Shown here one piece after another: positions 18,087 to 26,647 of a stretch of 64,000 bases of DNA. Below the pieces are notes generated by a model that worked only from the letters and a program-made list of their open reading frames with translations, was not told the DNA's origin and made no database searches. Origin of the DNA: Psychromonas sp030397575 (lineage in GTDB: Bacteria > Pseudomonadota > Gammaproteobacteria > Enterobacterales > Psychromonadaceae); the NCBI RefSeq assembly GCF_046250175.1, contig NZ_CP176468.1; one strand, given 5' to 3'. The translations under genes and the position numbers were made by a program. Numbering within the stretch: the stretch's first letter is position 1; every line of letters starts with the position of its first letter.

Positions 18087-18368
18087 ATGAATCAAAACAT
18101 TCTATTTTCTGATAACGAATACTATAACCATGATTTGCAACAAGTGGAGTTTCACGCTCAATGCCAAGGACGCTTAATTCATTGTGTCATCTCTTGGATA
18201 ACATTAAACGCACTTGATCAGCCGAATACGCCACCAGCAACTGCTAATGAGAGAGCTGCATTAGCACTGTTTGAAGCGGCGCGATTTGATATTGAAGATC
18301 TCGCCGAAGCATTGATTAATCAGGAAGCTTTTAATGATGATGGGAGTATAGAGCTCAACCATTGTTAA
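18087..18368 (+). CDS. DUF1488 family protein (YrdB-like)
   Basis: This 93-aa acidic protein begins MNQNILFSDNEYYNHDLQQV, matching the start of DUF1488 proteins such as E. coli YrdB, which is also directly downstream of aroE. No catalytic motif is visible and the family has no established role. It follows the aroE stop after 6 bp, without a strong ribosome site, so it is probably translated by coupling. Confidence 0.85.
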   Translation: MNQNILFSDNEYYNHDLQQVEFHAQCQGRLIHCVISWITLNALDQPNTPPATANERAALALFEAARFDIEDLAEALINQEAFNDDGSIELNHC

Positions 18369-18391
18369 CCATTTAATAAAGGGTTTTAATT

Positions 18392-18655
18392 ATGCAGAGT
18401 CACCGTATTAACGAGATATTAGAGTTAATAAAACCATATTGGTTAAAACACCAAGATCTAGATTTATTAACGCTGTTAAAGCACATTGCCACTGAATCAG
18501 GTTTTGATGGACCAATCGATACATTAACTGATGAAGTAATTATTTATCACCTAAAAATGGACCAAACTGATAAAGATGAAATGATTCCAGGGATTGCAAA
18601 AGATTGCGAAGATGATTTTCAAAGTGCATTATTGAAGGCAAGAGGTTTACTATAA
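18392..18655 (+). CDS. yihD: YihD family protein (DUF1040)
   Basis: The 87-aa protein closely follows the E. coli YihD pattern: RINEILELIKPYW, ATESGFDGPIDTLTDEVIIYHLKM and DCEDDFQSALLKARGLL. The function of the family is unknown. In E. coli yihD precedes srkA and dsbA directly; here srkA-dsbA lie 4.6 kb further on, separated by a DUF4250 gene, the metal-transport operon and a lipoprotein gene. It lies 23 bp after the DUF1488 gene on the same strand and has an AAAGGG ribosome site. Confidence 0.92.
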   Translation: MQSHRINEILELIKPYWLKHQDLDLLTLLKHIATESGFDGPIDTLTDEVIIYHLKMDQTDKDEMIPGIAKDCEDDFQSALLKARGLL

Positions 18656-18724
18656 TACCGAGTGCATTAAACAATATTAACTAATTTAATGTAGTTGGGG
18701 CAATCACTAGACAGGGAGAGCGCA

Positions 18725-18922
18725 ATGTTAGAGAACTACAAAAAGATGGATGTTAATATGTTATTAAGCATTGTTAATATGAAATTGAGAAATGAGCAAA
18801 AAACATTGGATGACTTGTGTGCAACTTACGAAATGGATAAAGCACTGTTAAAAGAGCGGCTCGCGAGTGCTGGCTTTATTTATGATTTAAGCAATCATCA
18901 ATTTAAGCAAAGTACCTATTAG
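18725..18922 (+). CDS. DUF4250 domain-containing small protein
   Basis: This 65-aa protein, MLENYKKMDVNMLLSIVNMK onward, has the DUF4250 pattern of small cytosolic proteins with a helix-turn-helix-like C-terminal half (LDDLCATYEMDKALLKERL). The ATG at 18725 is chosen because GGGAGAG lies just upstream; an in-frame TTG at 18695 would add ten non-conserved residues. The family function is unknown. It sits 69 bp after yihD. Confidence 0.82.
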   Translation: MLENYKKMDVNMLLSIVNMKLRNEQKTLDDLCATYEMDKALLKERLASAGFIYDLSNHQFKQSTY

Positions 18923-18950
18923 CGAACTATAGATACCCTGCTTTTGTTTG

Positions 18951-19865
18951 TTAACAGTGGTTTCGAAGACGACACGGATAACCTAACCATGCGCCTTTAG
19001 CCGAGTGTTTCTTCTCATGTTTAACAGTATGTTGAGTTAATTTTTTAACTTTTAAACTGCTGTAACTAAACACGCCAATAAATAATGTTGCCAACAACAT
19101 AATAATAGTTGGTGCGGGTGCACTGTCGATAAAGAAACTCAAGTAGATCCCTAATATTGCGCAGCTACAAGAAACTCCAACACTAATCACCAACATCTTG
19201 TAAAAGTTACGTGTCATTAAAAAAGCTATCGCCCCAGGTGTTATTAACATAGCAATCACTAGAATCATACCTACCGATTTTAACGCAAATACAATCGTAA
19301 TCGACAACACTGATAACAACGCATAGTGTAGAAATCTAACGGACAACCCTATTGCCTGTGCATGCTGTTTATCAAATACATATAATAATAAGTTTTTACC
19401 TTGTACAAACAAGAAAGTACACACTACTAAGCTCACGATCGCCACTTCCATAATGCCGCTCCAGCTACTACCTAATAGATCGCCATACAATATTTGGTCA
19501 AGGTGAACATCTGTCTCTATTTTAGTGATTAATAGCAAGCCTAAAGCGAACATCGCTGAGAAAACGATTCCCATTACCGTATCTTCTTTCAAACGGCTAT
19601 GTTCTTTAATGTAACCAGTAAAAACAGCACACCCGATACCTGCGACAAAAGCACCGATGGCAAAAGGGATAGCCAACACATAAGCGATCACAATACCTGG
19701 TAACACTGAATGAGAAATTGCATCACCCATCAATGACCACCCTTTTAAGATTAAAAAGCATGACAATATCGCAGTTGGTACCGCTAAAACCAGCACCATT
19801 ACAAACGCTTGTTGCATAAAATCAAAGGCAAAAGGAGACGTTAAGTTTTCAAATAATGCTGTCAT
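18951..19865 (-). CDS. sitD: Mn/Fe ABC transporter permease (SitD-type)
   Basis: This is the second of two related membrane permeases of a metal ABC-3 family importer, 304 aa with about eight transmembrane helices. The conserved LKGWSLMGDAISHSVLPGIV near residues 41-60 and LITPGAIAFLM near 220 are seen in YfeD/SitD/MntD-like proteins. It begins 4 bp beyond the sitC-like gene on the same strand, completing a binding protein-ATPase-permease-permease operon. The last 20 residues are polar and not conserved as far as I can judge. Metal specificity is inferred from the binding protein. Confidence 0.9.
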   Translation of the reverse strand: MTALFENLTSPFAFDFMQQAFVMVLVLAVPTAILSCFLILKGWSLMGDAISHSVLPGIVIAYVLAIPFAIGAFVAGIGCAVFTGYIKEHSRLKEDTVMGIVFSAMFALGLLLITKIETDVHLDQILYGDLLGSSWSGIMEVAIVSLVVCTFLFVQGKNLLLYVFDKQHAQAIGLSVRFLHYALLSVLSITIVFALKSVGMILVIAMLITPGAIAFLMTRNFYKMLVISVGVSCSCAILGIYLSFFIDSAPAPTIIMLLATLFIGVFSYSSLKVKKLTQHTVKHEKKHSAKGAWLGYPCRLRNHC

Positions 19866-19869
19866 GTAA

Positions 19870-20730
19870 TTATCCTTGCTTAACGGTTAATGATTGCTGC
19901 TTTTTTCTATTACTAATCAAGCCATACTTAGGCGAGAAAAAGAAAGCAGATAAGAAGATAAAGGTTTGCAATAAAACAATAATGCCGCCAGTCGCTCCAT
20001 TGATGAAATAGCTTAGGTATGCCCCAATTAATGAACTTAACGTACCGATACTAATACTGATAAAAATGACATTACTGAATTTATCACTAAGCAGATAAGC
20101 CGTAGCACCTGGGATCACGACCATCGCAATCACTAGAAAGGCTCCTACTGTTTGCAGCGCGGCTACTGTTGATGCACTTAATAAGGTAAAAAAGATAATT
20201 TTTAACGCATTGGCATTCAAGCCAATACTTCTTGCATGCTGTTCATCGAAAAACAGCACCATAAAATCACGCCATTTCACGGTTAATACCGCTAGAGTGA
20301 CCATGCTGATGATGACTAACTGCAAGGTATCATAAGGTGTGATTGCCAAAATATTGCCCATGACGATGGTTTGTATATTCACTGATGTTGGACTCAAAGA
20401 GACCATGAACAATCCCAAACCAAAAAATGAGGTAAAAATAATGCCTATAATGGCATCTTCTTTTAATCTAGAGGCTTGGTTTAGAAACAACATCACTGTT
20501 GCTGCTAAACCACCTGAAAAAAACGCCCCAACTGCAAATGGCAACCCTAACATGTAGGCACCCGCAACCCCTGGAACGATAGAGTGTGATAAAGCATCAC
20601 CGATCAACGACCAACCTTTCAGCATTAAGTACACAGATAAAAAAGCACAAACACCACCGACTAATGCACTCACCAAAATCGCATTTACCATGTAATCGTA
20701 ACTAAAAGGTTCTAATAAATATTCCAACAT
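19870..20730 (-). CDS. sitC: Mn/Fe ABC transporter permease (SitC-type)
   Basis: This 286-aa ABC-3 family membrane permease has about eight helices. LKGWSLIGDALSHSIVPGVAGAY near residues 42-64 and VVIPGATAYLLS near 205 match the neighbouring permease, so the two arose by duplication and probably form a heterodimeric channel. The gene lies 9 bp after the ATPase gene and 4 bp before sitD. The pattern is that of SitC/YfeC. Confidence 0.9.
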   Translation of the reverse strand: MLEYLLEPFSYDYMVNAILVSALVGGVCAFLSVYLMLKGWSLIGDALSHSIVPGVAGAYMLGLPFAVGAFFSGGLAATVMLFLNQASRLKEDAIIGIIFTSFFGLGLFMVSLSPTSVNIQTIVMGNILAITPYDTLQLVIISMVTLAVLTVKWRDFMVLFFDEQHARSIGLNANALKIIFFTLLSASTVAALQTVGAFLVIAMVVIPGATAYLLSDKFSNVIFISISIGTLSSLIGAYLSYFINGATGGIIVLLQTFIFLSAFFFSPKYGLISNRKKQQSLTVKQG

Positions 20731-20739
20731 CCCCCCCTC

Positions 20740-21612
20740 CTATAGCTGATTCAGCACGGTATTAGTATGTTGCTCTCCGTATAGAACAACTGGGCGTTCA
20801 TCATCACTGATCACGGTAACTTGGCGTTTATCATCATCGGTATGTAACAGATCACCACTTAACACAAAGTGACGAAGCGCACCGCCAAAGGCTTTTTGTA
20901 TATTATCTGGTGTGAAGACCTTCTCAGTTGGTCCCTCATCCAACACAGTACGATTAATAAAGACCGTTCTATCGCAAAATTCAGGAATGCTACCTAAGTT
21001 ATGCGTTGATACTAAAATGACTTTACCCTCCTCTCGCAATACTTTTAGCAATTGCATAATGTGCTCTTCTGTTTTTACATCAACACCTGTGAAAGGTTCA
21101 TCTAATAAAATGACCTGGCTCTCTTGTGCTAATGCGCGTGCTAAGAATATACGCTTTTTCTGGCCACCGGATAACTCGCCAATTTGACGGTGACGGTAGT
21201 CTTGCATGTTCACACGACGTAAAGCTTGATCAACCATTTCACGGTCTTTAGCTGAACTCATACGCAACATATTCATATGCCCGTAACGCCCCATCATCAC
21301 CACATCTTCCACTAAGATAGGGAAATCCCAATCGATCTCTTCTGATTGGGGGACATAAGCAACAATGTTGCTCTTTAGTGCTTGTTTGACTGATAAACCT
21401 AAGATATTTACTGAACCAGTTTTTAAATTCACTAAGCCCATAATAGACTTAAAGATAGTCGATTTACCGCTGCCGTTGATACCCACTAACGCAGTGATAG
21501 AGCCTTTAGGTAAAGTAAAACTGGCATCATGAATAGCGGTAAAGCCATTTCTGTAAGTTACTGTAATATCATTTACTTTTATATTGTTTGCTGTTGTTTG
21601 TTTATTTAGCAT
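20740..21612 (-). CDS. sitB: Mn/Fe ABC transporter ATP-binding protein (SitB-type)
   Basis: This cytoplasmic ATPase of the metal importer has 290 aa. Walker A is GINGSGKST near residue 44, the Q-loop is YVPQSEEIDWDFP, the ABC signature is LSGGQKKR near 146, Walker B is VILLDEPF and the switch His is VSTHN. It overlaps the 3' end of the binding-protein gene by 11 bp, indicating translational coupling. The C-terminal extension after residue 245 is typical of YfeB/SitB-like subunits. Confidence 0.93.
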   Translation of the reverse strand: MLNKQTTANNIKVNDITVTYRNGFTAIHDASFTLPKGSITALVGINGSGKSTIFKSIMGLVNLKTGSVNILGLSVKQALKSNIVAYVPQSEEIDWDFPILVEDVVMMGRYGHMNMLRMSSAKDREMVDQALRRVNMQDYRHRQIGELSGGQKKRIFLARALAQESQVILLDEPFTGVDVKTEEHIMQLLKVLREEGKVILVSTHNLGSIPEFCDRTVFINRTVLDEGPTEKVFTPDNIQKAFGGALRHFVLSGDLLHTDDDKRQVTVISDDERPVVLYGEQHTNTVLNQL

Positions 21613-22498
21613 CTTGGTTTACTCCCGCTGCAATCCGACTTAATGTCGTCGTTAACAAGTCAATATAAGTAGGGACAGGACCATCTGTATTACTCAATGA
21701 ATCAACATAAAGGACACCCGCGTATAACGCCCCCGTTTCTCTTGCTACCTGCTGGGCTGGTTTAGCGGAGACCGTACTTTCACTAAACACTGCATTAATA
21801 TTATTTAAACGCATCGTATCAATGACCTCTTTAACTTGTTGTGGTGTGCCTTGAGCATCTGAGTTCATTGGCCATAGGTATAGCTCTTTTAAACCATAAT
21901 CTCGCGCTAGGTAACTGAATGCGCCTTCACTGGTCACCAACCAGCGTTGTTGCTCTGGTACTGCTGAAATTTGGGCTTTGAAAGGTGCAACCGCAGCAAT
22001 AATCTGCTCACTATATTGCTTAGCGTTAGCATTGTAAGTTGCTGCGTGACTTGGATCGTGCTCAACGAATGCTGCTCGAATATTATCAACATAAATCAAT
22101 GCATTAGGAGCTGACATCCAAGCATGTGGATTCGGTTTGCCAGAATAAGCCCCTTGTGTAATACCCATCGGTTCAATACCATCAGAAACAATCACTTTTG
22201 GCACATTTTTTAAGTTATTAAAAAATTTATCAAACCATAGCTCTAGATTTAACCCGTTATAAAGGATCATATCTGCGCCCTGCGCACGACGTAAATCACC
22301 CGGTGTAGCTTGATAATTATGGATTTCCGCATTAGCTTTAGTAATTGACTCTACAATGGCGGCATCACCGGCAACATTTTTTGCCATATCAGCTATAACA
22401 GTAAAAGTGGTCACCACTTTAAATTTGTCATTCGATGCTGCATACCCTGCTTGAGCCTGAAAAATAAGCATCAACACAACAAATAAAGTTCTTAACAT
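21602..22498 (-). CDS. sitA: Mn/Fe ABC transporter substrate-binding protein (SitA-type)
   Basis: This 298-aa periplasmic metal-binding lipoprotein-fold protein (cluster A-I) has a cleavable signal peptide ending near QAGYAA. The likely metal ligands are His in AEIHNYQATP, His in NPHAWMSAP, Glu in TSEGAFSYLA and an Asp in VLYVDSLS. This His-His-Glu-Asp set is typical of Mn/Fe binders rather than zinc (ZnuA) proteins. There is no His-rich loop, again arguing against zinc. A strong Fur box lies 63 bp upstream, so the operon is probably repressed by Fe-Fur. Metal choice is inferred. Confidence 0.92.
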   Translation of the reverse strand: MLRTLFVVLMLIFQAQAGYAASNDKFKVVTTFTVIADMAKNVAGDAAIVESITKANAEIHNYQATPGDLRRAQGADMILYNGLNLELWFDKFFNNLKNVPKVIVSDGIEPMGITQGAYSGKPNPHAWMSAPNALIYVDNIRAAFVEHDPSHAATYNANAKQYSEQIIAAVAPFKAQISAVPEQQRWLVTSEGAFSYLARDYGLKELYLWPMNSDAQGTPQQVKEVIDTMRLNNINAVFSESTVSAKPAQQVARETGALYAGVLYVDSLSNTDGPVPTYIDLLTTTLSRIAAGVNQDAK

Positions 22499-22560
22499 AC
22501 AACCCGCCTATCCAATTAGTTTAATAAGTAAACTAAAGATAGCAGTTCAATATTGCAATC

Positions 22561-22579
22561 GCAAATGATATTCATTATC
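22561..22579. promoter_or_regulatory. Fur box upstream of the sitABCD-like operon
   Basis: GCAAATGATATTCATTATC matches the 19-bp Fur consensus at 16 of 19 positions. It lies 63 bp before the sitA start and 81 bp before the divergent lipoprotein gene, so Fur could in principle affect both directions. Confidence 0.8.
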
Positions 22580-22659
22580 AACTTGATAGGTGTTACGGAT
22601 TGATTGTTTTTGCATAAAAAAATACACTGGTTTATCTATCAATTACAAATGGGGTCAAA

Positions 22660-23007
22660 ATGAAAAAAACAGCGTTAATTTTATTAGGTGGTGTATTACT
22701 TGCTGGTTGTCAAACTACCAATACAGAAACAACTGATAGCAGCACAACAGATACAACAAGCACAGTAACTAGTTTAACCAATAACCTACTAGACACTAAT
22801 TTTCCAAGCTTAGCTTGCGCTGAGATCAAACAAACGTTTGTGGATTATGAAGCAAAAATGACTAGCCTAGAAAGCAGCTCTAGCCTATTAACAACTGCAG
22901 GCATCAGTACTGCAACGGCAACAGAAAAAATGCAAACAAGCTACGACACAGCTAAAGAGATAGCAACACCTGTAATGACTGCCAAAGGTTGTACTGAAAC
23001 ACTGTAG
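22660..23007 (+). CDS. Small hypothetical lipoprotein
   Basis: The 115-aa protein has a short signal peptide and a lipobox, LLAGC, with the acylated Cys at residue 17, followed by a Ser/Thr-rich linker and a compact C-terminal part with two further cysteines (LACAEIK and AKGCTE) that could form a disulphide. I do not recognise a family. It is divergent from the metal transporter and has a strong terminator after it, so it is a single-gene unit. A GGGG ribosome site is at about 22650. Confidence 0.75.
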   Translation: MKKTALILLGGVLLAGCQTTNTETTDSSTTDTTSTVTSLTNNLLDTNFPSLACAEIKQTFVDYEAKMTSLESSSSLLTTAGISTATATEKMQTSYDTAKEIATPVMTAKGCTETL

Positions 23008-23023
23008 TATTTTCTTTCTTATA

Positions 23024-23056
23024 TAAAGTACTCAATATTTGAGTACTTTAATTTTC
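23024..23056 (+). terminator. Terminator after the small lipoprotein gene
   Basis: A perfect 12-bp stem TAAAGTACTCAA / TTGAGTACTTTA with a 3-base loop is followed by ATTTTC. Confidence 0.85.
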
Positions 23057-23246
23057 TCCCAAAAAGTATCAAGTATCTTATCAAAACCACTCGAAACTTA
23101 AGTAAATTATTTAAGCTCAGCTATATCAATCACTCATGAATTTGTTATCTTATATAGACCGTATTAACATTTTACGTATAAAAAAATAAATATTTTATAG
23201 GGGCGCGCTAATACATTGGCTGCGCCTTTTTTATTGGAGAAATATA

Positions 23247-24236
23247 ATGTCAAATACAAGCCAAACCTATCAAAAATTAACCCCTGAATGCCAACTAGAT
23301 GCACTCGCGAGTATTGGTATTTACCCTGAGACAGGCTTGTTAGCACTCAACTCTTATGAAAATAGAGTTTTTTCTTTCACCGATGAGCAACAACAGCGTT
23401 ATGTGGTAAAGTTTTATCGTCCAGAACGTTGGAATGAACAACAATTACTAGAAGACCATGTATTTTCTAAAAAACTCAGTGAAGCAGGCCTGCAGTTATC
23501 AGCACCTTTAGAGATTGATGGCAGTACATTGCATAATTTTGCTGGTTATTTCTTTGCATTATTTGAAAATTTATCTGCACGTTCACTCGCCGTGGATGAT
23601 GTAGATAGTTTGTATGAAGTAGGCATAGCGTTGGGTAAATTACATAAAGTAGGCGCTCAGCATCAATTTACCCAGCGTCCTTCGTTATCTATCGACAGCA
23701 CCATAAAAACCGCCATTGAAGCATTAAGAAACTGTCAATTTATACCTACAAGTATTCATGCAGACGTATTTCAAACATTGCAAGATTTACACTATAAAAT
23801 CACCACAAAAAAACTACCTAAGCTGACGATGATCGCTATACACGGTGATGCGCACGCCAGTAATATCTTACTAAAAGAAGGGCAACCGTACTGGGTAGAT
23901 TTCGATGATTGTAAAATGGGTCCTGCGGTACAAGACGTGTGGATGTTATTACATGGCGATCGAAATGAGCAGTTATTACAAATTTCTATGATTTTAGAAG
24001 GTTACCAAGAAGAATATGAGTTTGAAACGGAACAATTAGCTTACATTGAAGTCCTACGTACTCTACGCATGATTAATTACACTGCATGGATTCATAATCG
24101 ATGGGAAGATCCGGCGTTTTCTCGTAACTTTCCATGGTTTATAACAGAACAATATTGGAAAGAGTGGTTACAATCGTTACAACAACAGTTAGTATTATTA
24201 GATGAAGCACCTATCATGCTTCAGCCACACTATTAA
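23247..24236 (+). CDS. srkA: Stress response kinase SrkA (YihE/RdoA)
   Basis: SrkA is a Ser/Thr protein kinase of the aminoglycoside-phosphotransferase fold that protects against stress-induced death. The 329-aa protein matches the E. coli pattern: LNSYENRVFSF, VVKFYRPERW with the ATP-binding Lys, the catalytic loop IHGDAHASNILL near residue 200, WVDFDDCKMGPAVQDVWMLL with the metal-binding Asp, and FPWFITEQYW near the end. dsbA follows after 45 bp, as in E. coli, where the two are co-transcribed. A GGAG ribosome site precedes the ATG. Confidence 0.95.
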   Translation: MSNTSQTYQKLTPECQLDALASIGIYPETGLLALNSYENRVFSFTDEQQQRYVVKFYRPERWNEQQLLEDHVFSKKLSEAGLQLSAPLEIDGSTLHNFAGYFFALFENLSARSLAVDDVDSLYEVGIALGKLHKVGAQHQFTQRPSLSIDSTIKTAIEALRNCQFIPTSIHADVFQTLQDLHYKITTKKLPKLTMIAIHGDAHASNILLKEGQPYWVDFDDCKMGPAVQDVWMLLHGDRNEQLLQISMILEGYQEEYEFETEQLAYIEVLRTLRMINYTAWIHNRWEDPAFSRNFPWFITEQYWKEWLQSLQQQLVLLDEAPIMLQPHY

Positions 24237-24281
24237 TTTTTACATCATAAAATCACAACAATGATAATAAAGGATCACATA

Positions 24282-24890
24282 ATGAAAAAGGTTTTTGCTC
24301 TATTAATCGGTTTGTTTTTACTGCCGTTAAGTGTTCAAGCTGCAGACTTTGAAGAAGGTACTCACTATGACGTTATTAAACAAACAGCGACTGATAAACC
24401 TGAAGTATTAGAGTTTTTCTCTTTCTATTGCCCACACTGTTTCAAGTTTGAACCGCTAATGAAAAACCTTGAAAAAGAGTTACCTGCTGATGTAGCTGTT
24501 AAGAAAAGCCACGTTAATTTCTTAGGTGGAGCAATGGCAGACGAAGTCACTAAAGCTTATGCTGCTGCAGATCTGTTAGATGTGAAAGAAGAAGTAACTA
24601 GCATTATCTTTGATCAAATCCACGTACAACGTAAAGCGATCAATAACGAACAAGATATCCTTGATATCTTTGCTAAGGCAGGCATCTCAGAAAAAGAAGC
24701 AAAAGGTGCTTTAGCTAGCTTCCCTGTAAACGGTATGGCAGCACAAATGAAACGTAATACTGAAACATTTAAAGTGCGTGGTGTACCAACTCTAATTGTT
24801 AACGGTAAATACAAAGTAAATACAGGTTCAGTTAAAAGTACTCAAGAATTCGTTGAATTAGTTAAATTTTTAACTAAAAAAACAGACTAA
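24282..24890 (+). CDS. dsbA: Thiol:disulfide interchange protein DsbA
   Basis: DsbA introduces disulphide bonds into periplasmic proteins. The ATG at 24282 is chosen because AAAGG lies 9 bp upstream and the protein then starts with a typical signal peptide, MKKVFALLIGLFLLPLSVQA; an ATG seven codons earlier would add unneeded residues. The thioredoxin domain carries the active site CPHC near residue 50 and the cis-Pro loop VRGVPTLIV near 167. The 202-aa length is close to other DsbA precursors. A strong terminator follows. Confidence 0.96.
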   Translation: MKKVFALLIGLFLLPLSVQAADFEEGTHYDVIKQTATDKPEVLEFFSFYCPHCFKFEPLMKNLEKELPADVAVKKSHVNFLGGAMADEVTKAYAAADLLDVKEEVTSIIFDQIHVQRKAINNEQDILDIFAKAGISEKEAKGALASFPVNGMAAQMKRNTETFKVRGVPTLIVNGKYKVNTGSVKSTQEFVELVKFLTKKTD

Positions 24891-24921
24891 AAACTTAGTT
24901 TTAAACACCCCAATTTAAAAT

Positions 24922-24947
24922 AAAAAGCCACATTAGTGGCTTTTTTC
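24922..24947 (+). terminator. Terminator of srkA-dsbA
   Basis: A perfect 10-bp stem AAAAAGCCAC / GTGGCTTTTT with an ATTA loop is followed by more T residues. Confidence 0.92.
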
Positions 24948-24990
24948 ATTTTTATGGCATAATAGCGGCGTCAAAAAGGGGAGATGACCG

Positions 24991-25641
24991 TTGAAAACCA
25001 TGTTTAATAATTCAGCACAAATGAAAAGTGCTATTAAAGAACTGCACAACAACAAAGAGTCTACTAAGGCTCAGATTGTTGCTATCAGTGGAATTGAGGG
25101 CAGTGGCAAACGTGAACTAACCGAAAAAATTGCAGCAGCTTTAAGATTAGATGGCCTGAATGTCGCGGTAATTCACACCGATGATTGGGAAGCCAGTAAG
25201 GATGTTCGCTTCAATATAATGAACAGTCCAGAAGAATATTACCTAAATGCATACCGTTTTGATGAGATGTTTGAAGAGTTAATTCTTCCACTTAAACTAT
25301 TTGGTAGCATTAAGACATCAGTTAACTTAGATGATGCAGAATCACCTCGTACCGTTGATTACCACTTTAATGATATCGATATAATCCTGATCGAGGGGGT
25401 ATATCTGTTACAAGAAGCTTATCTAGATTTATACGATTACAGTTGTTGGGTGAAAAGTAATTTTGAAACAGCACGTAAACGCCTACATGAACAAGTTAAT
25501 ATTGAAGAATCACAGGAAGCCTTAGTTAATCTATTTGAATTGTTAATTAAACCAGCTGGACAATACCACCTCTATGCAGATGACCCTATTGGTAACAGCA
25601 GATCAATTTATCTAGAAGAAGCTCAGCTCGACAATGAATAG
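24991..25641 (+). CDS. P-loop kinase-like protein (uridine kinase/PRK-like) with altered Walker A
   Basis: The 216-aa protein resembles the phosphoribulokinase/uridine kinase P-loop group: an N-terminal AISGIEGSGKRELTEKIA (residues 31-48), an IHTDDW segment near 60 that resembles the substrate-binding Asp motif, and IILIEGVYLL near 132 that resembles Walker B. The Walker A has Arg-41 where Ser/Thr should coordinate Mg2+, so catalysis is in doubt. AAGGGGAG at 24976-24983 favours the TTG start at 24991 over ATG 25000. The 3' end overlaps coaA by 8 bp, so they are co-translated. The substrate is unknown. Confidence 0.75.
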   Translation: MKTMFNNSAQMKSAIKELHNNKESTKAQIVAISGIEGSGKRELTEKIAAALRLDGLNVAVIHTDDWEASKDVRFNIMNSPEEYYLNAYRFDEMFEELILPLKLFGSIKTSVNLDDAESPRTVDYHFNDIDIILIEGVYLLQEAYLDLYDYSCWVKSNFETARKRLHEQVNIEESQEALVNLFELLIKPAGQYHLYADDPIGNSRSIYLEEAQLDNE

Positions 25642-26599
25642 CCATTCAGCGTTTAACCCAGAAAACCGCCATAGTGCATACATACAGTTTGAGCGCGATG
25701 AATGGGCTGACCTACGCGACAATGTAAAGCTCACTTTGTCAGAAGAGGATATCAAACAATTACAGGGGATTAATGAATCTTTATCCATGCAAGAAGTCAT
25801 TGATATCTATCTACCCTTGTCGCGTTTACTTAACTTGTACGTAGGTGCGCGGCAATATCGCCATACGGTCCGAGATAAATTCCTTAACTCACATAATGAA
25901 AAAGTCCCTTATATTATTGGAATTGCCGGCAGTGTAGCGGTTGGTAAAAGTACTTCTGCACGTATTCTACAAGCGTTGTTATCACGCTGGCCAGAACACC
26001 CAAAAGTGGCCTTAGTGACAACAGATGGCTTTTTACGCCCTAATAAAGAGTTAGTTGCACGTAATTTAATGCATAAGAAAGGTTTCCCAGAAAGCTTTGA
26101 TATTAAAGCTTTAATTGATTTTGTTTCGGCAATAAAATCTGGACAAGAGAAAGTAACAGCACCGGTTTATTCACATTTAACTTATGACATTATGACTGAT
26201 CAATCTTTGCATGTTGAACAGCCTGATATCGTTATTTTAGAAGGGCTAAATGTACTACAAACAGCAGCCTCAACTGAGGGTGATCAATCACATCGTACGT
26301 TTGTTTCTGATTTTGTCGACTTTTCTATTTTTGTTGATGCTGAAACCGATCTATTAAAAACTTGGTATATACAGCGTTTCTTAAAATTTCGAGAGGGGGC
26401 TTTCACTGATCCTAACGCTTATTTCCATAGTTATTCGAAAATGAGTAAACGGGAAGCAGTAGGCATTGCATCGAAAATTTGGGATGAGATTAACGGTGTG
26501 AATTTAGAGGAAAATATACGTCCAACACGCGATAGAGCTAATTTAATTCTGAAAAAATCAACCAACCACCAGGTCAGCCAGGTGCAATTGCGTAAATAA
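25634..26599 (+). CDS. coaA: Type I pantothenate kinase
   Basis: CoaA phosphorylates pantothenate, the first committed step of coenzyme A synthesis. The 321-aa protein has Walker A GSVAVGKST near residue 101, TTDGFLRPN near 135, KKGFPESFD near 153, TAPVYSHLTYD near 175, VILEGLNVLQ near 200 and WYIQRFLKFREGAFTDP near 240, all typical of the bacterial type I enzyme inhibited by CoA. It overlaps the upstream kinase-like gene by 8 bp. It is convergent with glpX with a shared hairpin between them. Confidence 0.97.
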   Translation: MNSHSAFNPENRHSAYIQFERDEWADLRDNVKLTLSEEDIKQLQGINESLSMQEVIDIYLPLSRLLNLYVGARQYRHTVRDKFLNSHNEKVPYIIGIAGSVAVGKSTSARILQALLSRWPEHPKVALVTTDGFLRPNKELVARNLMHKKGFPESFDIKALIDFVSAIKSGQEKVTAPVYSHLTYDIMTDQSLHVEQPDIVILEGLNVLQTAASTEGDQSHRTFVSDFVDFSIFVDAETDLLKTWYIQRFLKFREGAFTDPNAYFHSYSKMSKREAVGIASKIWDEINGVNLEENIRPTRDRANLILKKSTNHQVSQVQLRK

Positions 26600-26607
26600 A
26601 AGACAAT

Positions 26608-26636
26608 AAAAAAGACGCTAATTGCGCCTTTTTAAT
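26608..26636. terminator. Hairpin terminator between coaA and glpX
   Basis: AAGACGC / GCGCCTT with an AATT-containing loop is flanked by A and T runs on both sides. The stem has an A-C mismatch on the plus strand but a G-T wobble on the minus strand, so it should serve glpX better than coaA. Confidence 0.75.
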
Positions 26637-26647
26637 GTCTAATGAAC

